15,353 nucleotides of DNA. Source: an uncultured Oscillibacter sp. (GTDB lineage Bacteria; Bacillota; Clostridia; Oscillospirales; Oscillospiraceae). A program made the position numbers and the translations under genes. The notes beneath the pieces are model-generated. The model saw nothing but the letters and a program-made list of their open reading frames with translations. It was not told the DNA's origin and ran no database searches. The stretch covers positions 1-15,353 of the forward strand of contig CAJTJA010000055.1 in NCBI GenBank assembly GCA_910576845.1, in the 5' to 3' direction. This document shows, piece after piece, positions 1 to 6,444 of this stretch. Every line of letters begins with the position of its first letter. Position 1 is the first letter of the stretch.

Positions 1-66
1 GTCGTCGTCTGCATGGTGGTCATGAACCGCTTCGGCGAGGGCGAGGAACAGGCGGTGATGCTATGA
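1..66 (+). CDS. potB: PotB-like polyamine ABC transporter permease, C-terminal end (partial)
   Basis: Reading frame 1 is open from the first base and ends at a TGA at 64-66. It encodes the last 21 residues of a protein, hydrophobic (VVVCMVVM) and then charged (NRFGEGEEQ). This fits the end of the last membrane helix and the cytoplasmic tail of an ABC transporter permease. The stop overlaps the start of the next gene in an ATGA arrangement, which implies translational coupling. The PotB assignment rests on the neighbouring PotC-PotD fusion and the usual potABCD order, not on this short stretch itself. The rest of the gene, and potA, would lie upstream of the window. Confidence 0.65.
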   Translation, partial: VVVCMVVMNRFGEGEEQAVML

Positions 67-2057
67 AAAGGCAAAACCGTGTCGGAAGCCGGGTCCTTAT
101 GGCCTTGGTGTTTCTCTTTCTTTACGCGCCCATTTTGCTGCTGATCGTCTTCTCTTTCAATAAGGGCAACAGCAACACCGTCTGGACGGGCTTCTCTCTG
201 GACTGGTACAGGTCTCTGTTCCAGAACAGGCTCATTATGCGCAGCGTGTACACAACGCTCCTTGTCTCCCTGCTGGCGACTGCCATCGCCACAGTGGCAG
301 GCACCTTCGCCGCCATCGGCTTTTACAGCCTGCGGCGGCGTTCCCGGACGGCATTGAGCACGGTGAACAGCATCCCCATGATGAACGCCGACATTGTGAC
401 AGGCGTTGCCATGTGCCTGTTTTTCGTGGCTTTCTTCACTTTCTGGAGTGATTTCTCCTCCTGGTTCAACGGCGTGCAGAGTATGATCGTTCTCCCGGAA
501 CGGTTGACCCTGGGATTCGGCACCCTGCTGATTGCCCACGTCACCTTCAACATTCCCTATGTCATTCTCTCCGTAGGCCCTAAGCTCCGACAGATGGACA
601 AAAACCTGGTGGACGCCGCCCAAGATTTGGGCTGCACTTGGATGCAGGCGTTTTGGAAGGTGATTCTGCCGGAGATTAAGCCCGGCATCGCCTCGGGAGC
701 CCTGACGGCCTTTACCATGAGCGTGGATGACTTCATCATCAGCTATTTCACAGCGGGCTCTTCCAGCTCTACACTGGCCATGACCATTTACGGTATGACG
801 AAAAAGCGGGTAACGCCGGAGATCAACGCCGTGTCTACCCTGCTCTTCGTGACAGTGCTGGCCCTGCTGGTCATTGTAAACCTCCGGGAGGCCCGGGCAG
901 AGCGCAGTGGTGAAGAGTGCCGTTCCCGGCCCATCTCTCAGAAGCTCTCCCGTCTGCTGGACTCCCCCAAAGGCCGTATTCTCCGGCGGAGCACAGCAGC
1001 AGCTCTGGCCGCCTCCTTCCTAATCGCAGTAGCCCTTCTCACCGGAGCCACCAATGCTCAGCCGGTGGTGAATGTGTGCAGCTGGGGTGAGTATATTGAC
1101 GAGGACCTGATCAGCCAATTTGAGGAGGAAACGGGCATTATCGTCAATTACCAGACCGCCGAGAGCAACGAAGCCCTGTATTCCCTGCTGAAAAGCGGCG
1201 CGGGGGATTACGATGTCATCGTTCCCTCCGACTATATGATTTCCCAGCTTATTGAGGAAGACATGCTGGCGGAGCTGGACTACCGCCAGATTCCCAACTA
1301 CGCTCTGATTTCCGAGCGCTTCAAGGGTTTGACCTACGATCCCCAGGAGCGCTATAGCGTCCCCTATGCCTGGGGCACCGTGGGCATCATTTATAACGAA
1401 ACCATGGTGGACGAACCCATTACCAGCTGGTCCGCTTTGTTTGACCCGAAATACGCCGGAAATGTGTTGATGTTCCGCAATTCCCGGGACGCCATGGCCA
1501 CGGCCCTGAGCTATCTGGGCTATTCTCTGAATACTACCGACGAATCAGAACTCCGGGAGGCGTTTCAGCTTCTCAAAGACGCCAAAGGCCAGGGCGTATA
1601 CCAGTCCTTCGTTATGGACGAAATCTTCCAAAAGCTGGAGGGCGGCAACGCCGCTATCGGCGTATATTACGCCGGGGACTATCTCACCATGCTGGAGAAC
1701 AACGAGGACCTCCGCTTTGTAGTCCCGGAGGAGGGCTCCAACTGGTTCATGGACGCCATGTGCGTATTGAAGGAAGCTCCCCACTACGAGGAGGCTCTGG
1801 CCTGGATCAACTTCATTGCCTCTACGGAGGCAAATCTTGCCAACATGGACTATATCTGGTACGCCTCCCCCAACCAGGAGGCGCTGGAGCAGTACCCGGC
1901 TTATTACGAGGAGCTGTACGAGGAGGAATTGGACCAGGAAACCTACGATATCATTGCCGCGCCTCAGGAAGTATTGGACCGCTGCGAGGCCTACCTGGTC
2001 CTGCCCCTGGAAACACGAAAGCTGTACAACGACCTTTGGACAGAGCTTGGTATTTGA
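63..2057 (+). CDS. potC-potD: Spermidine/putrescine ABC transporter, fused PotC permease and PotD substrate-binding protein
   Basis: A 664-residue fusion of two components of a polyamine importer. Residues 1-275 are a PotC-type permease with about six membrane segments. The EAA loop, which contacts the ATPase PotA, starts at about residue 184 (DAAQDLG, then VILPEIKPGI). A basic linker (about 276-310) leads to another hydrophobic segment (about 314-332). The PotD-type periplasmic-binding fold follows (about 335-664), opening with NVCSWGEYIDEDL. It contains the PSDYMI, NSRDAM and FMDAM segments that correspond to polyamine-contact regions of PotD. The extra membrane segment replaces the lipoprotein anchor, so the binding domain should be tethered outside the membrane. 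The start overlaps the potB stop (ATGA). The usual separate PotC and PotD proteins are roughly 260 and 350 residues, matching the two halves. The frame is intact across the junction, so this is a real fusion. Polyamine specificity within the family is inferred. Confidence 0.93.
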   Translation: MKRQNRVGSRVLMALVFLFLYAPILLLIVFSFNKGNSNTVWTGFSLDWYRSLFQNRLIMRSVYTTLLVSLLATAIATVAGTFAAIGFYSLRRRSRTALSTVNSIPMMNADIVTGVAMCLFFVAFFTFWSDFSSWFNGVQSMIVLPERLTLGFGTLLIAHVTFNIPYVILSVGPKLRQMDKNLVDAAQDLGCTWMQAFWKVILPEIKPGIASGALTAFTMSVDDFIISYFTAGSSSSTLAMTIYGMTKKRVTPEINAVSTLLFVTVLALLVIVNLREARAERSGEECRSRPISQKLSRLLDSPKGRILRRSTAAALAASFLIAVALLTGATNAQPVVNVCSWGEYIDEDLISQFEEETGIIVNYQTAESNEALYSLLKSGAGDYDVIVPSDYMISQLIEEDMLAELDYRQIPNYALISERFKGLTYDPQERYSVPYAWGTVGIIYNETMVDEPITSWSALFDPKYAGNVLMFRNSRDAMATALSYLGYSLNTTDESELREAFQLLKDAKGQGVYQSFVMDEIFQKLEGGNAAIGVYYAGDYLTMLENNEDLRFVVPEEGSNWFMDAMCVLKEAPHYEEALAWINFIASTEANLANMDYIWYASPNQEALEQYPAYYEELYEEELDQETYDIIAAPQEVLDRCEAYLVLPLETRKLYNDLWTELGI

Positions 2058-2070
2058 GAGGAGCGTATTT

Positions 2071-2466
2071 ATGATTCTGATTGGAACAAAGTGCCAGCTG
2101 GAGCAGACCGTCACCCAGGAGCTCACCGCTGCATCCATCGGCTCCGGAGCCCTGCCGGTGTTCGGCACGCCCTTCATGGCCGCTATGATGGAAAACGCCG
2201 CCCTGACGGCCCTCCAGTCCTTCCTGGAGGAGGGACTGGGCAGCGTGGGCACCCGGCTGGACATTACCCACGACGCACCCACTCCCATTGGAATGAAGGT
2301 TTTTGCCGAAGCGGAGATTGTCTCCGTGTCCGAAAACGGGAAAATGGTGGATTTCCGCGTCTCTGCCTGGGACGAGAAGGGCCCCATTGGAAAGGGAACC
2401 CACACTCGGGCCATTATTGGAAATGAGAAGTTTCTGACAAAGTGCAATTCCAAGCTGAATGGATAG
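2071..2466 (+). CDS. FlK-like hotdog-fold thioesterase
   Basis: A 131-residue protein of the fluoroacetyl-CoA thioesterase (FlK) type, a single hotdog domain that hydrolyses acyl-CoA thioesters. From recalled FlK sequence, the match runs over nearly the whole length: GTPFMAAMMENAAL, GSVGTRLDITHDA and GKGTHTRAII. The FlK catalytic residues Thr42, Glu50 and His76 correspond to Thr33, Glu41 and His67 with identical spacing. Arg113 in THTRA matches FlK Arg120. The FlK lid residue Phe36 appears to be Ala27 here, so fluoroacetyl-CoA specificity is not expected and the substrate is unknown. The start at 2071 is preceded by GAGAGGAG (2056-2063) with a 7-nt gap. Longer upstream starts in this frame would run inside the PotD coding region. 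It lies 13 bp after potC-potD on the same strand and is probably cotranscribed; a strong terminator follows. Confidence 0.9.
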   Translation: MILIGTKCQLEQTVTQELTAASIGSGALPVFGTPFMAAMMENAALTALQSFLEEGLGSVGTRLDITHDAPTPIGMKVFAEAEIVSVSENGKMVDFRVSAWDEKGPIGKGTHTRAIIGNEKFLTKCNSKLNG

Positions 2467-2474
2467 CCACACGA

Positions 2475-2512
2475 AAAAGATGCCCGGAGGAGAATTCCTC
2501 CGGGCATCTTTT
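2475..2512. terminator. Bidirectional intrinsic terminator
   Basis: A perfect 17-bp inverted repeat (arms 2475-2491 and 2496-2512) with a GAAT loop. The core is GATGCCCGGAGGA paired with TCCTCCGGGCATC. The left arm begins with AAAA and the right arm ends with TTTT, so a U-tract forms in either direction. It lies 8 bp after the thioesterase stop and 18 bp from the end of the converging ferritin gene, so it can end both transcripts. Confidence 0.92.
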
Positions 2513-2530
2513 CTGCACTTTAATCCGTGC

Positions 2531-3043
2531 TTACAGCACCAGGGACGGCGCGTTATATACACGGCCCGCCAGCTCGCTGTTCAGCATGTACAAGCTCTTG
2601 GGATCGGAACCGAAGAGCTCCATTTTGGAGATCAGATCGCTGGCGTTGTCCTCCTCCTCTCCCTGCTCCTTGACGAACCAGTCCAAGAACTGCATGGTCC
2701 GGAAGTCCTTTTCCTCATAAGCGGCGGCATAAATGCTATTGATAAGGCCGGTGACATACAGCTCGTGCTCCAATCCTGCCTTCAGCACTGTCATATCGCT
2801 ATCCAGAACCTTATCCGGCTGGGCAATGGCCCCCAGAATAACCTTGGCGCCATTATTGTGGAGGTACTGGTAGAAGAGCATCGCGTGATCCCGCTCCTCC
2901 TGCGCCTGAATTTTATACCAGTTGGCAAAGCCATCCAGCCCCCTGGCCTCAAAATAGTTAGAGAAGTCCAGGTACAGATAAGCGGAATAAAACTCTTTGT
3001 TGACCTGCTCATTCAGCAGGGCGGCAACTTTTTCACTCAGCAT
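2531..3043 (-). CDS. ftnA: Bacterial non-heme ferritin
   Basis: A 170-residue four-helix-bundle ferritin that oxidises Fe(II) and stores the iron in a 24-mer cytoplasmic shell. All expected ferroxidase residues are present at the E. coli FtnA positions: Glu17, Glu50, His53, Glu94, Gln127 and Glu130. Glu49, Glu126 and Glu129 of the third (C) iron site are also present. The length matches bacterial Ftn and no haem-ligand Met of bacterioferritin is evident at the usual place. The ATG at 3043 has the ribosome binding site AGAAGGGAG, read on the minus strand at 3052-3060, with an 8-nt gap. It is on the same strand as the kinase gene but 290 bp downstream, so it probably has its own promoter. No clear Fur box or strong -35/-10 pair was found upstream. 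Confidence 0.96.
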   Translation of the reverse strand: MLSEKVAALLNEQVNKEFYSAYLYLDFSNYFEARGLDGFANWYKIQAQEERDHAMLFYQYLHNNGAKVILGAIAQPDKVLDSDMTVLKAGLEHELYVTGLINSIYAAAYEEKDFRTMQFLDWFVKEQGEEEDNASDLISKMELFGSDPKSLYMLNSELAGRVYNAPSLVL

Positions 3044-3333
3044 AATTTATGCTCCCTTCTTTACGTTAGGGTCTGTTCTTAATAACCCAAGGCACAGGCC
3101 TTCCCGACCCATTCCGCTGGCTTTTGCTTTGAAAATCTCCGCGCGGCCGGTATTTTGTAAACATCCATTGCAAATCCAACAAAACCTGTCCCAAAATACA
3201 CCTATCGTCCTTGTGTGAACATTCCCCCAAAAAATAAATTGATTGTACACCCCTTCATCCAAAAAGTCCATTGCAAAAGCATCCAAAAAAATCAAACCTT
3301 TTCGCTTAAAACACGACAGCCGGACAAAGCCGG
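3044..3333. other. 290-bp intergenic stretch with no confident gene
   Basis: This gap lies between the kinase stop and the ferritin start and must hold the ferritin promoter, but no convincing promoter, hairpin terminator or operator is visible. Two copies of TCCATTGCAAA occur (3164-3174 and 3267-3277). One minus-strand frame stays open from inside the kinase gene to just before the ferritin ribosome binding site. Its translation (for example KASGMGREGLCLG) looks unlike a folded protein family I recognise. It is left unannotated as a gene; a degenerate remnant or intergenic repeat is possible. Confidence 0.4.
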
Positions 3334-4794
3334 TCAATTTTTCCAGAAAACCAAAGCATATGTCCGCAGGTCCACTATACGGAAAAACCAGCCCAAAACC
3401 GGTATCGTCTCCAGCATATCGGCCAAAGCGGGGACACAGTTCAGAATCACCAGGCACAAAAGGCCAGCCAGAACAGCCGCTGCCTCCCAGTTTGGGCGTT
3501 TTTTCTTTACACAGATATCTTGTTCTACCGGCGGCATCAGCACAACCCGCAGAATAAAACGCTCCTGCTCCCACTGGCAGCGAAACAGGCCTCCATGCTT
3601 ACGCGTCACATTCATGACGCTCTGCAGTCCTAAGCCGTGCCCCTCCCGCTTCGGAACATCCGGCAAGCCGTCCGCTCTAAAAGACACCGGCCAGGGGCAG
3701 GGATTTTCCACAGAGATTATCAGGCGCTGATTATCCGTCAGTTCCATTTTCAGGTCAATCCGGCGCTGGTCCTCCGGCAGCTTCTCACAGGCGTGAATCG
3801 CATTTTCCAGCGCATTGGCCAGGATAATACTAATATCCGTCTCCTCAAAGGATAGCTTTTCTGGAACCCGGAGCTTCGTCTCAACAGTACAGCCCACTTG
3901 ACCCGCCTGAACGATATAGGCCGTCAGCACAGCATTAACGGCGGCATTGGCGCACCGGGCCGGTTCTGTAATCTCCTCCAAACCGCCGCTCAGTGAGCGG
4001 ACATACTGCAGCGCACCGCTGTTGTCTTCATACTGGAGCAATCCTTCCATGGCCGCCAGATGATGCCGCATGTCATGACGGTAAATGCGGCCCACCTCCA
4101 TCTTCTGGCAAAGAGCATCATAGTCCTGCCTCTGCACCTCCATCAGACGAATATTCTCATATATCTGCATCTGCCGCCACAGGGAATGCAGAATGGCCAT
4201 ATATGTCAGAGGCATCAAAAGCATCACCAAAAGGATGCGCATGAGTCCGACAGCGTCAGGCATGGCAACATCCACCGGCACGGCGGTGCACATAATCAGC
4301 AGATAATATATCAAACCGATGGCAGTAAACAGCCACCAGCCCTGGGTCAGCTTTCTCTGCAGTTCCCGGTAAGGCCTCCGCAGATAGTGCCAAATAAGAT
4401 ACTCCGCCAACGGAAACAGGACAAGGCGGCTGATAAAAAGCACCACGTATGTATCTCCTGTCAGCCTGTCCAGAAAATTCGTAAGCTGGAGCAGCCAGAA
4501 GCACATGGTATCCGACAGGCAGAAAAGGAAAAAGAAACGCCCGTCCCGGTATTCAGAGAGCCAAAAAAACAGCAGCATAGTCGGGATCGTACAGGTGAAA
4601 AAAGCAACGCTCATTATGATGCCATGTCCCAGCCAAAACATCAGCAGCACATTCAAAACCAGCAGCGTCCCCGCTCCGGCGAAGCTGAAAATTATGGTGC
4701 TTCTCCAGGAATGCCGGGGCTCAAAGAAGATTAAAAACACAAAAACAACATGGAGCATCGACCACAAAAAAGAGGCATCCCGCAAAAGCGTCAT
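3334..4794 (-). CDS. AgrC-like GHKL sensor histidine kinase with RsiV-like C-terminal tail
   Basis: A 486-residue membrane sensor kinase. Six or seven hydrophobic segments fill residues 1 to about 205. A dimerisation and phosphoacceptor region follows with RHDMRHHLAAM (His240). The GHKL ATPase has an N-box (NALENAIHACE, Asn327 and Asn331) and a G-box (GHGLGL, about 385-390). I chose the ATG at 4794 because it overlaps the regulator stop as ATGA and has GGGAGGGAA (4801-4809) at a 6-nt gap. The longer start at 4824 lacks this support. It should phosphorylate the LytTR regulator encoded just upstream. After the ATPase, about 57 extra residues form a lysine-rich stretch, a membrane segment (about 436-455) and the motif IPVLGWFFRIVDLRTY (about 464-479). 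This tail resembles the anchor segment of RsiV/DUF4179-type proteins rather than a normal AgrC end. No agrB or agrD is visible nearby, so the signal is unknown. Confidence 0.9.
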   Translation of the reverse strand: MTLLRDASFLWSMLHVVFVFLIFFEPRHSWRSTIIFSFAGAGTLLVLNVLLMFWLGHGIIMSVAFFTCTIPTMLLFFWLSEYRDGRFFFLFCLSDTMCFWLLQLTNFLDRLTGDTYVVLFISRLVLFPLAEYLIWHYLRRPYRELQRKLTQGWWLFTAIGLIYYLLIMCTAVPVDVAMPDAVGLMRILLVMLLMPLTYMAILHSLWRQMQIYENIRLMEVQRQDYDALCQKMEVGRIYRHDMRHHLAAMEGLLQYEDNSGALQYVRSLSGGLEEITEPARCANAAVNAVLTAYIVQAGQVGCTVETKLRVPEKLSFEETDISIILANALENAIHACEKLPEDQRRIDLKMELTDNQRLIISVENPCPWPVSFRADGLPDVPKREGHGLGLQSVMNVTRKHGGLFRCQWEQERFILRVVLMPPVEQDICVKKKRPNWEAAAVLAGLLCLVILNCVPALADMLETIPVLGWFFRIVDLRTYALVFWKN

Positions 4795-5540
4795 ATAGTC
4801 TTCCCTCCCGGTGAATCCAGCCAATAATCACTCCACAACCGCTTTGCCTGGGCAGCCAGTCCCCGCGCCAAAGGGACCCGCACTCCACCATCCATGCGGA
4901 GAAATCCCCGTTCCACAGCAGCAACATAAAAGAAGTTCACCGCAAAACTGGCTCCGCAGAGGAAAAAGCGGGCATCCGCCAGGAGCGGCGCGATTTCCTC
5001 TTGAAAGGGACTCCTCACCGTCACACTGTCCAAATATGTCCCTTCGGCCAAATGATAGCGTACTACCCGGCCAGACAGCTCCGCATAGAGAATTTCATCC
5101 AGCCGCAGCAGCTGCAGCCCGCTTTTGGTCCGAACCGTGACACAGGCGGCTTTTTGCTTTTCCAAGGCCGTGGCAGCCTGATCCAAAACCCGATAAAGCT
5201 TAGCAGACTCCACCGGTTTCATCAAATAGTAGAAAGCTCTGGCCGCATAAGAATCCACTGCATACTCCGGTGAGACGGTCAGATAAATAATCATCCCATC
5301 GCTGTACAGCTCCCGCAGGCGCACGCCCAAATCGATACCGCTGAGTCCCGGCATTACAATATCCAGCACATACAGATCAAAGCCTCCGCACTCCGCCGCT
5401 GCGTTCAGCAGCTCTTGTCCAGAGGAAAAAACCGACAGCTTCACTGTTTTCGCGGGCCGGGCCGCCGCATAATCCCTGAGCAGCCCTCCTATAACTTCCC
5501 GCTGCTCCGTCTCATCGTCGCACAATGCCAGCTTAATCAT
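4791..5540 (-). CDS. LytTR-family response regulator
   Basis: A 249-residue response regulator of the AgrA/LytR type. The receiver domain (about 1-122) shows the acidic pair CDDE (Asp8, Asp9), the phosphoacceptor Asp60 in YVLDIVMPG, and Lys108 in MKP. The LytTR DNA-binding domain spans about 132-235 (RTKSGLQLLRLDEILYAEL, later VRVPLARGLA). The usual R-x-H-R-S-Y segment reads LCGASFAVN here, which departs from the family norm. The ATG at 5540 has a GAGGGAGGGGG ribosome binding site just upstream on the minus strand. It is the first gene of an operon with the kinase, overlapping by an ATGA. A direct repeat upstream (5568-5598) is a candidate binding site, so autoregulation and control of the divergent small gene are plausible. 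Confidence 0.94.
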   Translation of the reverse strand: MIKLALCDDETEQREVIGGLLRDYAAARPAKTVKLSVFSSGQELLNAAAECGGFDLYVLDIVMPGLSGIDLGVRLRELYSDGMIIYLTVSPEYAVDSYAARAFYYLMKPVESAKLYRVLDQAATALEKQKAACVTVRTKSGLQLLRLDEILYAELSGRVVRYHLAEGTYLDSVTVRSPFQEEIAPLLADARFFLCGASFAVNFFYVAAVERGFLRMDGGVRVPLARGLAAQAKRLWSDYWLDSPGGKTI

Positions 5541-5567
5541 AATGTCCCCCTCCCTCTAAGCAAATTC

Positions 5568-5598
5568 TACGCAAAATAAAACCAAATTTGCGCAAAGT
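5568..5598. promoter_or_regulatory. Candidate LytTR operator: direct repeat with 21-bp period
   Basis: TACGCAAAAT (5568-5577) and TGCGCAAAGT (5589-5598) match at 8 of 10 positions and start 21 bp apart, two helical turns. AgrA and other LytTR proteins bind pairs of about 9-bp direct repeats at this spacing. The right copy abuts the -35 position of the plus-strand promoter at 5599-5627. On the minus strand a weak promoter for the regulator (TTGATA at 5604-5599, then an AT-rich -10 near 5576-5581) would overlap the same repeat. The bases do not closely match the published LytTR consensus, so the call rests on position and period. Confidence 0.45.
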
Positions 5599-5627
5599 AT
5601 CAAATTAATTATTTTTTTTGCTACAAT
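5599..5627 (+). promoter_or_regulatory. Probable promoter of the small six-cysteine protein gene
   Basis: An extended -10, TGCTACAAT, lies at 5619-5627. Seventeen bases before the -10 hexamer the -35 position reads TATCAA, a poor match, as expected of an activator-dependent promoter. Transcription would start near 5634, giving a leader of about 125 nt. The leader contains a small inverted repeat, AAGCTC (5657-5662) with GAGCTT (5673-5678). Confidence 0.55.
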
Positions 5628-5757
5628 GAACATATCACCCCCAGTGCAAATTTGTCAAGCTCTTTAAAAATGGAGCTTTGGGCAGGCAATATAGAACCTG
5701 TTCCTCCAACTCCACAGCATTTTCCAAACTACCCGTTTGAGAAACAGGAGGCTGAAG

Positions 5758-5997
5758 ATGGAAACGCAGATACACTCTCACCTATTAGGCGAGGCGGCAA
5801 AAACCAAAAGCCTTCGAAAGCCCATGAGCGGCCGCAGCGTTTGGCCGGGACAGCACTGCCCCGCTTTTACCGTGCGAACGGTGGGATTGGTCTGCGGAAG
5901 CGGCTGCTGGTTCTGCCGGTATGCCAACTTCCATCTTCGGGAACAGAAAGCCTTGGATGTGGGTGTTTGCTGCTGGCCGAAAATTCAGACCGCCTGA
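5758..5997 (+). CDS. Small six-cysteine protein, function unknown
   Basis: A 79-residue protein I do not recognise. The start at 5758 has an ideal AGGAGG (5746-5751) with a 6-nt gap, which favours a real gene. Cysteines are at 34, 46, 50, 53, 71 and 72. The central CGSGCWFC has the CX3CX2C spacing typical of a radical SAM cluster, but the protein is far too short for that enzyme fold. A metal- or Fe-S-binding module, a disulphide-rich peptide or a truncated domain are alternatives. The segment VWPGQHCPAFTVRTVGLVC precedes it, and VGVCCWP lies near the end. There is no signal peptide or membrane helix. It is divergent from the LytTR regulator gene, with a candidate LytTR site in between, and ends 2 bp before the end of the converging XRE gene. 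An overlapping frame (5652-6173) has no ribosome binding site and is not preferred. Confidence 0.65.
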   Translation: METQIHSHLLGEAAKTKSLRKPMSGRSVWPGQHCPAFTVRTVGLVCGSGCWFCRYANFHLREQKALDVGVCCWPKIQTA

Positions 5998-5999
5998 CA

Positions 6000-6347
6000 C
6001 TATTCGCTGAATTTCAGTTTTCGAAGATTTTCCTTCAGCGTTCGAATGGTCTCCATAATGATTTTCAGTTCCAGATGAGAGCAATCCGACAGAACGCGGG
6101 CCGCTTCACTTTCAAATACGGACCGGGACGCCGGCAGACTGTCGCACAAAAGTTCATCCACCGTCACTCCTAAAGCGTTGGCAATGCTGACCAGAGTCGG
6201 GAGGCTGAGCTTTGTGGCCCCCCGCTCGATATGAGAAATGTTGGACGGCTCCTGGTTGGAGATTTCCGCCAGCGTCTGCTGCGTCAGTCCCTGTTCCTTT
6301 CGAAGGCGCCGAATCCGAACACCAATAGCCTGATAGTCAAGTTCCAT
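6000..6347 (-). CDS. XRE-family helix-turn-helix transcriptional regulator
   Basis: A 115-residue DNA-binding protein. The HTH_3 domain covers about residues 8-66 (GVRIRRLRKEQGLTQQTLAE, then NISHIERG and LPTLVSIANALGVTVDELL). A helical, charged tail (about 75-115) probably mediates dimerisation. The ATG at 6347 has GAGAGGAGG upstream with a gap of about 8 nt; an upstream TTG start would lie inside that ribosome binding site and is rejected. It is divergent from the giant prepilin-like gene. Two identical palindromes in the shared control region make it the likely repressor of that operon and of itself. Its 3' end lies 2 bp from that of the six-cysteine gene, with only an imperfect inverted repeat (CGAAAATTCAG against CTGAATTTCAGTTTTCG) spanning the junction. 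Confidence 0.9.
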   Translation of the reverse strand: MELDYQAIGVRIRRLRKEQGLTQQTLAEISNQEPSNISHIERGATKLSLPTLVSIANALGVTVDELLCDSLPASRSVFESEAARVLSDCSHLELKIIMETIRTLKENLRKLKFSE

Positions 6348-6415
6348 AAACGTCCCTCCTCTCAAGGGCTTTCCTGCCTTCCAGTAAATACTTGTAGATT
6401 TTTTCTTAATATGTA

Positions 6416-6444
6416 TTGTATATCCGAATCGGATATGTTAAAAT
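6416..6444 (+). promoter_or_regulatory. Predicted promoter of the prepilin/adhesin operon
   Basis: TTGTAT (6416-6421) and TAAAAT (6439-6444) are separated by 17 bp, with start expected near 6451. The spacer holds the first palindrome, so a bound repressor would block RNA polymerase. The leader contains a small hairpin, TGCC-GCAA-GGCA (6482-6493), before the GAGG ribosome binding site at 6501-6504. On the minus strand TACAAT (6420-6415), preceded by TTAACA (6441-6436), could serve as an overlapping XRE promoter, although its 15-bp spacer is short. Confidence 0.65.

Noticed and set aside
1545..2507. A 320-codon minus-strand open frame
   Set aside because: It is antisense to PotD and the thioesterase and runs through the terminator hairpin; the product has no family features.
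3047..3574. A 175-codon minus-strand frame ending just before the ferritin gene
   Set aside because: It overlaps the kinase tail in another frame, has no ribosome binding site of its own that I can defend, and its translation shows no known domain.
4794..4824. Longer start for the sensor kinase at 4824
   Set aside because: The ATG at 4794 overlaps the regulator stop as ATGA and has a strong ribosome binding site at the right distance.
5758..5997. Radical SAM enzyme, based on CX3CX2C
   Set aside because: At 79 residues the protein cannot form the partial TIM barrel, so only the spacing of the cysteines is shared.
5652..6173. A 173-codon plus-strand frame overlapping the six-cysteine gene and the XRE gene
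   Set aside because: It has no ribosome binding site at its TTG or at the ATG at 5670, and it runs antisense through the XRE coding region. The 5758 frame has an ideal AGGAGG.
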